From assembly GCA_015520975.1 (NCBI GenBank), contig WAOZ01000121.1, forward strand, positions 1 through 19,142: DNA of 19,142 bases, in the 5' to 3' direction. This document shows positions 1 through 6,218 of this stretch, piece by piece. Position 1 is the stretch's first letter; each line of letters starts with the position of its first letter. A program made the translations under genes and the position numbers. Under the pieces are notes generated by a model that worked only from the letters and a program-made list of their open reading frames with translations, had not been told where the DNA came from and did no database searches. The DNA is from DHVE2 group archaeon. Lineage in GTDB: Archaea > Thermoplasmatota > Thermoplasmata > Thermoplasmatales > Aciduliprofundaceae.

Positions 1-2
1 CT

Positions 3-74
3 GGAAAGGATGAGGAAGAGGAGGAAAAAAGTGAAGAAGAGGCCATTGCTGGCCTTGGAGCTCTATTTGGATAA
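3..74 (+). CDS. rpl10: Ribosomal protein P0 (uL10/L10), C-terminal end only
   Basis: Partial gene, cut by the left edge of the window; only the last 23 residues are visible, in frame 3. They are an acidic Glu/Lys hinge followed by AIAGLGALFG and a TAA stop. This acidic hinge plus hydrophobic tip is the known C-terminal tail of archaeal P0, which holds P1 (L12) dimers on the ribosomal stalk and recruits translation GTPases. The identification also rests on the next gene being P1/L12, the usual archaeal order. The last 13 residues match the P1 tail exactly. The stop codon overlaps an ATG at 74 that is unlikely to be used. Confidence 0.9.
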   Translation, partial: GKDEEEEEKSEEEAIAGLGALFG

Positions 75-81
75 TGGAAAA

Positions 82-87
82 GGAGGT
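82..87 (+). promoter_or_regulatory. Ribosome binding site for rpl12
   Basis: GGAGGT lies 7 bases before the ATG at 95. It decides between that ATG and the upstream in-frame ATG at 74, which would add seven residues not expected in the family. Confidence 0.85.
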
Positions 88-94
88 AGTAAAA

Positions 95-415
95 ATGGAG
101 TATGTATATAGTGCCCTGATCCTGCATACGCTGGGTAAAGAAATAAACGAGGAGAGCATAGCGAACATAATCCGTGCTGCTGGAGTCGAGCCAGATATGG
201 CCAGAATAAAGGCACTTGTATCTGCGCTCAGTGAAATAGACATCGAAGAAGCAATCAAAAATGCAGCCTTTGCACCGGTAGCCGCAGCGCCTGCAGCAGC
301 AGGTGAGGTGAAGGAAGAGAAGAAAGAGGAAGCGAAAGAGGAGAAGAAAGAGGAAGAAGAGGAAGAAAAGAAGGAAGAAGAAGCCATTGCTGGTCTGGGT
401 GCACTGTTCGGATGA
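95..415 (+). CDS. rpl12: Ribosomal stalk protein P1 (archaeal L12)
   Basis: A protein of 106 residues with the three classic parts of archaeal P1/L12. The helical dimerisation domain begins MEYVYSALILH and covers about residues 1-58. An Ala-rich linker follows at about 60-75, then a long Glu/Lys hinge ending in AIAGLGALFG. P1 dimers bind P0 on the 50S stalk, and the tail recruits and stimulates the translation GTPases. I take the ATG at 95 because of the GGAGGT site at 82-87 and because the family starts with MEY(V/I)Y; an in-frame ATG at 74 is also open. It is co-transcribed with P0 upstream and probably with the 53-residue ORF 12 bases downstream. The hinge is encoded by GA-rich triplet-like DNA (about 300-385), which is low complexity rather than a repeat element. 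Confidence 0.97.
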   Translation: MEYVYSALILHTLGKEINEESIANIIRAAGVEPDMARIKALVSALSEIDIEEAIKNAAFAPVAAAPAAAGEVKEEKKEEAKEEKKEEEEEEKKEEEAIAGLGALFG

Positions 416-427
416 GCTGGTGGGTAA

Positions 428-589
428 ATGCACAAACTCATCAGCTATACACTGCTCTATATCGTTCCAGCAGTGCTGATAGCGTACGGTATATGGCAGA
501 ATATACTGGCGCTAATAATAGGATTGGCATGGATTGGCTCATCATTTATAATCTTTGAGCAAACAAGGGATGTCTACGATTCAGAGTGA
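428..589 (+). CDS. Small two-helix membrane protein, 53 residues
   Basis: An ORF from ATG at 428 to TGA at 587-589, 12 bases after the rpl12 stop. The product is almost entirely hydrophobic: helix one about residues 5-22, helix two about 25-43, with a short polar end (EQTRDVYDSE). Gly, Trp and Ala in the helices give it the look of a real membrane hairpin. A weak purine-rich site (GGTGGG, about 419-424) sits just ahead of the start, and the spacing suggests translation from the rpl12 transcript. Its last 9 bases overlap the end of the convergent PUA gene. I recognise no family. It could be a chance ORF, but the clean two-helix pattern and operon-like spacing argue that it is real. Confidence 0.6.
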   Translation: MHKLISYTLLYIVPAVLIAYGIWQNILALIIGLAWIGSSFIIFEQTRDVYDSE

Positions 590-1042
590 CAGCACCCGAT
601 ATATTTTATCGCCATAATAATGTATATTTTTAACTGCAGCACCTTTTTTTTCTCTGACCATCTCCTCCCCACCCATTAATGCTATGCCAACCGCAAGTGG
701 TTTGCCGTATTTTTCATCTCTCACATAGACCCCATCTCCAGAGGATATACTGGTATCCGCCTCAACAATACCTGCTGCAAAGATATTGGCACCGTTCAAA
801 ACATGCTTGACTGCACCCATGTCCACAGTTACAAATTTGTTATCTGGTGCGCATTCCAAAAGCACATTAACCGTAGGATAGTATTTACCATCGTAATAAA
901 AAAATGCAGGTTTTCTGTTCACAAGAACCACGGTGAAATTCCCCTCAACAATTTCGAACTCGCCGGATATTTCAATCGGTATCGCCAGATTCTTTTTTAT
1001 TTCTTTTATCTTTTTTTTGCTCAGATGATACCTTCTCACCAT
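581..1042 (-). CDS. PUA-domain RNA-binding protein, MCT-1/Tma20-like
   Basis: A protein of 153 residues in two parts. The N-terminal pre-PUA region (about 1-72) starts MVRRYHLSKKKIKEIKK. The PUA domain (about 73-153) contains VTVDMGAVKHVLNGANIFAAGI and GDGVYVRDEKYGKPLAVGIALM, the typical PUA glycine pattern. The layout matches the archaeal relatives of eukaryotic MCT-1/Tma20, which act with a DENR-type SUI1 protein in initiation, reinitiation and ribosome recycling. The archaeal role is inferred, not proven. The start is fixed by GAGGTG four bases upstream and by the RR-x-LSKK beginning usual in the family. Its first 71 bases overlap the end of the TPR gene in another frame. Its last 9 bases overlap the convergent 53-residue ORF. 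Confidence 0.85.
   Translation of the reverse strand: MVRRYHLSKKKIKEIKKNLAIPIEISGEFEIVEGNFTVVLVNRKPAFFYYDGKYYPTVNVLLECAPDNKFVTVDMGAVKHVLNGANIFAAGIVEADTSISSGDGVYVRDEKYGKPLAVGIALMGGEEMVREKKGAAVKNIHYYGDKIYRVLSL
644..651 (+). terminator. Candidate oligo-T terminator for the P0-P1 operon
   Basis: A run of eight T on the plus strand, 55 bases past the end of the 53-residue ORF and inside the C-terminal part of the convergent PUA gene, where it is read as Lys codons. Archaeal RNA polymerase stops at such T tracts without needing a hairpin, so this is the first good stop for the plus-strand operon. Inference only. Confidence 0.45.
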
Positions 1043-2864
1043 TTTTCACCTCTTCAAGCCTCATCAGTGCTTCTTCAAATCCCATACCTGCCGAGATTTC
1101 AAAATATTTCACAGCTTTTTTTGTATCTTTTTTTCTCAAATAGGTCTCCCCAAGTAAGTAGTAGGATTCTGGTGTTTTGAATTTCTTAAATATTTGCTCG
1201 GCTTTGTCCATCATACCCTTATCTAAGAGCATATAGCCAATTCTCAATGAAAATTCTGCATTGTATGGATATTCGGGAGGTTTGCCCGAATCACCCATCA
1301 CAAATCTCAGAAACTCTCTTTCAATCCTGAATTTCTCACCGGATATTCCTTTAATCTCTGCCAGCGCTTTTTCAAATTCACCCAGCATTTCATAACTTAG
1401 ACATCTGTAGTATTTCACATCCTCATCATCCCCATTCATTTTAAGAATCTCGTCGTATTTTCCAAGTTTAAATAAAAGCGCTGCTTTGAGCGAAGAATCT
1501 GCAAAATCCAGCGCGTTTTCGATATCACCCATTTTCAGATATATCCTCGCTGCGTCATCCACATCACATTGCTTTAGCGCCTCATTGTAGCATCTGTATG
1601 CCTCTGCTTCATAACCAAGCTTGCTGTATATATCTCCCATCAATTCCCATGCCTCGAACAACTCCGGCTCAAGATCCACTGCCTTTCGAAGCGAGTCTAG
1701 GGCATCTTCATAATCATATAAATGATAAAGTGCTCTGCCACGCCAGTACCAGGTCTCTCCGTAATCCGAATTGAGTTCCAGCGCTCTATCAAGATATTCA
1801 AGTGATTCTTCATATTTCCCGAGCGCGCAGAGCGCGTGTCCCTTTGCATGCCATGCATAATCGAATTTTTTGTTCAACGCGAGAGCCTTATCGTGAAAAG
1901 GTATGGAATACTGATGCATGTGCATTCTGTCCAGCGCATTACCGATATTATTCCACGCAATTTCGTACTCGGGATTTATTGTTACCGCTTTCATAAAATA
2001 AGGTATCGACACCATATATCTTTTGAGATTGTAAAGGGCATTACCCATATTGTTCCATGTAACCTCATCCATCGGGTCCAGTTTCAGCGCCATCCAGTAA
2101 CATCTCACCGCATCATTGAGTTTTCCGACAGCATGATATGCATAGGCCAGATTGTACCACGCCTGCCTGTAGTTGCTGTTTAGTTCAAGCGCTTTTTTAT
2201 AGTGCGATATTGCATCTTCAATCTTGCCATTCGTGAAAAGCGTAAAACCGCGATTGTTCCAGACCTCCTCATTTTTTGGGTCTATTTCTAAAGCTGTATC
2301 ATAGCACTCGAGAGCTTTATCATATTCCCCCATAGCAAAATAAGCATTGCCGAGAGCATTCCAGTATCTATCATCGTTTTTTATCTTCAACGCATATTCC
2401 AGCAAATCGCGTGCTGTTCTGAACTCTCCCGCATCAATAAACACAAGAGCGGCAGAATAAATCAAATCAGGATTTGTCCCATAATGCTCCACCACATATC
2501 TCAGGGTTTTACGCATCATTGCCAGATCGTTTATGAGAAGGTAGAGATACGCAAGGTCAATGTACGCTTCCACAAGTCCTGGGTCAAGTGTCAGCGCACG
2601 CTCATAATAAAAAAGCGCATCCTCGTATTTTCTCAGATAAACAAGAGAATTTGCAAGATTATAGTATGCGGTGGCATATTCAGGATCGATATCTATCGCT
2701 TTTAAATAGTATTCAACAGCATCCTTATGCCGTCCAATAGAATCTAGTGCAACGCCTATGTTGTTATATGTCGTTGCATCTGCCGCACCACTTTCTATGA
2801 GCTTTTCATATTCTTTTATGGCCTCTTCGTATCGGCCCTGTTTCATAAGCTCGTCTGGATCCAC
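972..2864 (-). CDS. TPR-repeat scaffold protein, 630 residues
   Basis: A soluble protein built almost wholly of tetratricopeptide repeats. About eleven or twelve consecutive 34-residue units run from residue 8 to about 420, with the usual pattern of W-x-N-x-(G/A)-x-A, a G at helix ends, Y-(D/E)-x-A, and D-P at the end of helix B. Degenerate repeats follow to about 610. There is no signal peptide and no enzyme domain. TPR arrays bind protein partners; the partner here is unknown. The start is GTG at 2864, with an AT-rich box at 2887-2895 at the right distance for a leaderless transcript; an internal ATG at 2846 is the alternative. The last 22 or so residues are highly charged, look unlike a TPR end, and are encoded entirely within the overlap with the PUA gene, as if an earlier stop codon was lost. 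Confidence 0.85.
   Translation of the reverse strand: MDPDELMKQGRYEEAIKEYEKLIESGAADATTYNNIGVALDSIGRHKDAVEYYLKAIDIDPEYATAYYNLANSLVYLRKYEDALFYYERALTLDPGLVEAYIDLAYLYLLINDLAMMRKTLRYVVEHYGTNPDLIYSAALVFIDAGEFRTARDLLEYALKIKNDDRYWNALGNAYFAMGEYDKALECYDTALEIDPKNEEVWNNRGFTLFTNGKIEDAISHYKKALELNSNYRQAWYNLAYAYHAVGKLNDAVRCYWMALKLDPMDEVTWNNMGNALYNLKRYMVSIPYFMKAVTINPEYEIAWNNIGNALDRMHMHQYSIPFHDKALALNKKFDYAWHAKGHALCALGKYEESLEYLDRALELNSDYGETWYWRGRALYHLYDYEDALDSLRKAVDLEPELFEAWELMGDIYSKLGYEAEAYRCYNEALKQCDVDDAARIYLKMGDIENALDFADSSLKAALLFKLGKYDEILKMNGDDEDVKYYRCLSYEMLGEFEKALAEIKGISGEKFRIEREFLRFVMGDSGKPPEYPYNAEFSLRIGYMLLDKGMMDKAEQIFKKFKTPESYYLLGETYLRKKDTKKAVKYFEISAGMGFEEALMRLEEVKNGEKVSSEQKKDKRNKKESGDTD
1047..1052 (-). 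promoter_or_regulatory. Ribosome binding site for the PUA gene
   Basis: GAGGTG on the minus strand, four bases ahead of the ATG at 1042. It lies inside the TPR coding region and supports the PUA start despite the long overlap. Confidence 0.7.
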
Positions 2865-2886
2865 CGTAGAAGCTAATGATTTAAAA

Positions 2887-2895
2887 TTAAATAAT
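2887..2895 (-). promoter_or_regulatory. Candidate TATA box for the TPR gene
   Basis: ATTATTTAA on the minus strand, centred about 27 bases ahead of the GTG at 2864, the spacing expected for a leaderless archaeal transcript. A second AT-rich stretch at 2880-2887 would fit the ATG at 2846 instead. Confidence 0.4.
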
Positions 2896-2912
2896 CCTTT
2901 CTCTCAGCATCT

Positions 2913-2925
2913 CTGGTTTAACCAG
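2913..2925. repeat. Short palindrome upstream of the TPR promoter
   Basis: CTGGTT-T-AACCAG is a perfect 6-base inverted repeat around one base. It sits about 20-30 bases upstream of the TATA-like box of the TPR gene, in the 82-base gap after the membrane-protein gene. The loop is too tight for an RNA hairpin, so a protein site is the likelier reading if it means anything; chance occurrence is quite possible. Confidence 0.3.
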
Positions 2926-2946
2926 TTTGAATTTTCGGATGTGTTT

Positions 2947-3753
2947 TTAGCCATCTGATTGTTTTTCATCCTCTTTTGATTCCTCCGTTTTTGGCTCCTG
3001 TACACCCTGATTTTCTTCGTTTTTATCAGATTCTTTTTCGGATTCTTTGCGTGGAGGCTGATAACCTCCCACCCTCATGGCACCGGCTTTGGTTATGTGT
3101 ATCGCGTAAGTGAGCATTACATAGAGCGCACTTACAATACCCATCGCCATGATGCCCTGATTAAAAAACAATAGCTGAAAGAGACCAGAGGGTTTCTCCT
3201 TAATGAGTTCGACAATAACATAAGTATTGTTTATGCTGAGGTTCATAAAGTAAACTCCTTCATCCAAGAAAACTGATATGGTGTATTTCGTTGTGTTCCC
3301 TTTGATACTTCCGGCCACTTTGCCATCTTTAATTGTAACAAGAGTAAAGGCATCCTTTATCTCATAGGAAAGTGTTGCGTTGGTGGGTGCATTATACACC
3401 ACACTAATCGTGAAATTTTTCTGATAATCGGATGTTGTGTACGGCTCCACCGTTGCTTTAAGCATGTTATCACTCGATTCAAAACTGTGCGAGGGTATGT
3501 CGGCCCATAGAACCGAGAATATGCCAAAGAATATTATAGTACCCACCACTATACCACCAACACCTAGGGCAACACGGCTCATGGGTTTTTTGATACCAAT
3601 ATATCTGAATACAAAGAACAGAATAACCGGATACACGAGTGTTATGAGCCATCCGAGATACAGCGCGAGCATCATCAGCACAACGGCGACAAAAAAGCCA
3701 CCTATCTTCTTTTTATGTTTGACGAAGAGTTGTTTTATGGCATTCACATCCAT
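2947..3753 (-). CDS. Membrane protein with a sequon-rich extracellular domain
   Basis: A protein of 268 residues from ATG at 3753. It has three N-terminal helices (about 17-35, 36-53, 61-84), an extracytoplasmic domain (85 to about 195) that looks rich in beta strands, a fourth helix (about 196-220) and an acidic Lys/Glu cytoplasmic tail. Positive charges before helix 1 and between helices 2 and 3 put the domain outside. It carries five N-x-S/T sequons at residues 113, 125, 153, 171 and 175, as expected for an archaeal surface glycoprotein. I recognise no family. The GTG at 3771 and ATG at 3765 are open, but a TATA box at 3775-3784 lies 26 bases before 3753 and would make that ATG leaderless. 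It follows rad50 by 37 bases; a role in repair is not implied by anything in its sequence. Confidence 0.8.
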   Translation of the reverse strand: MDVNAIKQLFVKHKKKIGGFFVAVVLMMLALYLGWLITLVYPVILFFVFRYIGIKKPMSRVALGVGGIVVGTIIFFGIFSVLWADIPSHSFESSDNMLKATVEPYTTSDYQKNFTISVVYNAPTNATLSYEIKDAFTLVTIKDGKVAGSIKGNTTKYTISVFLDEGVYFMNLSINNTYVIVELIKEKPSGLFQLLFFNQGIMAMGIVSALYVMLTYAIHITKAGAMRVGGYQPPRKESEKESDKNEENQGVQEPKTEESKEDEKQSDG

Positions 3754-3774
3754 AATTATCCCCATATCCACACT

Positions 3775-3784
3775 TATATTTAAA
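3775..3784 (-). promoter_or_regulatory. TATA box for the membrane-protein gene
   Basis: TTTAAATATA on the minus strand, centred 26 bases from the ATG at 3753. It suggests that this gene has its own leaderless promoter just before the rad50 stop codon. Confidence 0.55.
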
Positions 3785-3790
3785 ATATCC

Positions 3791-6205
3791 CTATCTCAGA
3801 ATTTTGACCACCGATTTACCATTGGATTTTTCCACATGGTACACTGCATCAGCGATGTTCATCAGCTCCTTCTCGTGGCTAACTATTATTATCTGATCCG
3901 TTTCCATCTGCTCGAATATGTCCTTTAGCTTGTAAAGCTGGTCCTTACTGAATCCATCAGTTGGCTCGTCCAAAATAAGTATGTTTGTTTTTAATCCCAA
4001 GGCACGCTTGACCATCGTATTTAAGGAGAGTCTGTAAGCGAGCGCAACGGATGTCCTTTCACCACCGCTGAGCGAGCTGATGGGCATATCGTACTTGTCG
4101 TATCTCACAATGGGTGTGAAATTCTCATCAACTGTAGCCTCATAATCGCTCTCACCGAGAAGCTCGTAAAACCATTTCTCAAATAGTGCTCTAAACTCTT
4201 CATTAATCTGCAGTAACCTCATCTTTTCAATATCTTCAAGAGCGGGTATGAATTTATCTCCAAGCCAGTTTCCTATCTCCTCAAGTCTCTTACCTTTTTC
4301 GATGCTTTTCTCAAGCTCATTTTTGAGACTATTTTTTCTATCAAGTTCTTTCATATTCTCGCTCAACTCCTCCTCAACGCTTCTGTACTGCCCCTCCATA
4401 TTTCTGTATTCACCGTAAAGGGCCCTGTATTTCTCAACCAATTTGCGATGCTCTTCCTCATCGTAGCTTACCTGCGTAAGTTTTCGCTCTGCATCTTTCA
4501 GCTTTTTTCTCAGATTTTCCTGTTTTTTCTTCAGCGTTTCAAGGCGCGATCTCTTTTTCTCTATTTCTTTAAGAAGAAGCTGTAATTTCCGATATTCATC
4601 TCTCTTTGCCTCCAACGATTTTTTACGCTCTTCCAGTGCACGATATTTCTCCTTTATATCTCCAAGTTCTTTGAGTTTTTGTGTGATGGATTCAAGTTCC
4701 GTTTTTAATTTATCCATGGCCTCAATTTTAGTTTTGATGTCTTTAATTCGCTTTTCAAGAGTTTCTTTTTCACCTTCAATAGATGATACCTTTTTCTCTA
4801 TCTCGTGAATTCTGAGAATTTCGTCTTTCAACTGCTTGATTGAGGATTCGTATCTGCTTATCTTGCCATTTATATTCTTTATTGCTTCTCTCAACTTCTC
4901 TATTTTTCTTTCCGCCTCATGGATAAGCTTTCTCTTGTGCGTTTCATCGAGAGGACGCTGACAGGTCGGGCACACAGCACCGAGGGATTTATACTTCTCA
5001 ATCTCAGTACTTGCATCTTCCAGTTTCTGCGTGTTTCTGGCTTTTATCTCGCGTAAAACTTTCAGTTTCTCTTCCAGCTCGTTAAGTTCATTCTCCAGAG
5101 AAATCTTTTTTTCCAGAATTTTTCTGTGGGATTTTATAGTTTCATCAATCTCGCGTATTTTTGCAAGAAGTTTATCCCGCTCTTTGATCATATCTTCAAT
5201 GGTGTTTATTTCCACTTTGAGTCTGCTCTCTTCTTTACTCAATTCCTCGTAAGTATCCATCTGAACACGCAGTTTTTCAAGTTCGTTTGCTGTTCTGTTA
5301 TATTCGGCCACAGCGTCATCAAGCGCTCTCAATTTCTTTTTGAGTTCCTGTTCCTGAGCCATTTCGTTCATTATATGTTCCATCTCTTCACTGCGGGATT
5401 TCAGTTCAGATTTATATCTCTCGATTTGCCTCTTCAATTCCTCGTGCGATTTTCTCCGATGTTCCATCTCATCAACACTCTTTTTAAGTATGTCTATGTT
5501 TTTCTTCATCTCACTCATCCGCGCCTGTATATCCTTCAGTTTCTCTTTCTTTGCATCTATCATCTCCTGAAGCTCTTCAATTTCGATGTTTACTCTTTCA
5601 AGCTCTTCCTTCTTCGCATCTATGGCACGCGATTCTCCCTTAATGCCAGAAAGAATTATAGATGCATTATCCCGCGCAATCTTGTATTCATCTAAATGAA
5701 AAATTTTCCTTATAACTTCCAGCCTTTCCTCCTCCTTTCCGCTCAGAATCTCCTTCATAGTTTCCTGCGGTGTGTATATCGCGTAATTTATAACAGGTAG
5801 AGTTCTTCTGAATTTATTGCCAACATCAACTCCCATTATACCTAATATGAAAGATTTGATTTCCAGCGGACTCAGATGCCTTTTACCTTCCGGCGTTATA
5901 ACATATGTTTCATCGTTGGAGATCCCGCCGCGTTTGTTTCTTATGATTTTTCTATATACCGTGTAGATTTCATCGTTGTGCACAAAAACGATTTCAACAT
6001 CGCCCCACATAGCGCCTTTTCTGAGCAGTTTTTCATAAAAGCCCCTTTCACTGTTCCCGAATAGTGCGAATTCTATGGCCATGAGAATCGTTGTTTTCCC
6101 GCTTCCAATATCACCCTCGAACAGTATTGTGCCTTTATCAAACCTGATTAAGCCGCTATCCTCATAACTGCGGATGTTTCTAAGCCTCACAGATTTAATG
6201 ATCAT
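3791..6205 (-). CDS. rad50: DNA repair ATPase Rad50
   Basis: An SMC-like ATPase of 804 residues that pairs with Mre11 in sensing and processing DNA double-strand breaks. In order it has the N-terminal ATPase lobe with Walker A GDIGSGKTT (31-39); a long coiled coil; the zinc hook CPTC at about 412-415, which joins two Rad50 molecules through one zinc ion; the returning coiled coil; the ABC signature SLSGGE at about 710; Walker B ILILDEPTD at about 740; and the D-loop and His switch VSHEKE near the end. Length and motif order are normal for archaeal Rad50 and all key residues are present. The start ATG follows a GGGGTGAA site that overlaps the mre11 stop codon, so the two are translated from one message. 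Confidence 0.98.
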   Translation of the reverse strand: MIIKSVRLRNIRSYEDSGLIRFDKGTILFEGDIGSGKTTILMAIEFALFGNSERGFYEKLLRKGAMWGDVEIVFVHNDEIYTVYRKIIRNKRGGISNDETYVITPEGKRHLSPLEIKSFILGIMGVDVGNKFRRTLPVINYAIYTPQETMKEILSGKEEERLEVIRKIFHLDEYKIARDNASIILSGIKGESRAIDAKKEELERVNIEIEELQEMIDAKKEKLKDIQARMSEMKKNIDILKKSVDEMEHRRKSHEELKRQIERYKSELKSRSEEMEHIMNEMAQEQELKKKLRALDDAVAEYNRTANELEKLRVQMDTYEELSKEESRLKVEINTIEDMIKERDKLLAKIREIDETIKSHRKILEKKISLENELNELEEKLKVLREIKARNTQKLEDASTEIEKYKSLGAVCPTCQRPLDETHKRKLIHEAERKIEKLREAIKNINGKISRYESSIKQLKDEILRIHEIEKKVSSIEGEKETLEKRIKDIKTKIEAMDKLKTELESITQKLKELGDIKEKYRALEERKKSLEAKRDEYRKLQLLLKEIEKKRSRLETLKKKQENLRKKLKDAERKLTQVSYDEEEHRKLVEKYRALYGEYRNMEGQYRSVEEELSENMKELDRKNSLKNELEKSIEKGKRLEEIGNWLGDKFIPALEDIEKMRLLQINEEFRALFEKWFYELLGESDYEATVDENFTPIVRYDKYDMPISSLSGGERTSVALAYRLSLNTMVKRALGLKTNILILDEPTDGFSKDQLYKLKDIFEQMETDQIIIVSHEKELMNIADAVYHVEKSNGKSVVKILR

Positions 6206-6210
6206 TTTAC

Positions 6211-6218
6211 TTCACCCC
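6211..6218 (-). promoter_or_regulatory. Ribosome binding site for rad50
   Basis: GGGGTGAA, five bases before the rad50 ATG and containing the TGA stop of mre11. The geometry ties rad50 translation to the end of mre11. Confidence 0.7.

Noticed and set aside
300..390. GA-rich repetitive DNA in rpl12
   Set aside because: Encodes the acidic Glu/Lys hinge normal for archaeal P1; not a mobile or regulatory repeat.
803..1180. Plus-strand ORF of 125 residues across the PUA/TPR junction
   Set aside because: Lies antisense to two well-supported genes, has no ribosome site or family features, and is Phe/Ser-rich as expected from the reverse of Lys/Glu-rich coding DNA.
3437..3928. Plus-strand ORF of 163 residues over the membrane gene and the rad50 end
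   Set aside because: Crosses two real minus-strand genes and the TATA box; no start signal and no domain.
5126..5695. Plus-strand ORF of 189 residues inside rad50
   Set aside because: Antisense shadow of the coiled coil; its Phe/Leu/His-rich text is the complement of Glu/Lys codons.
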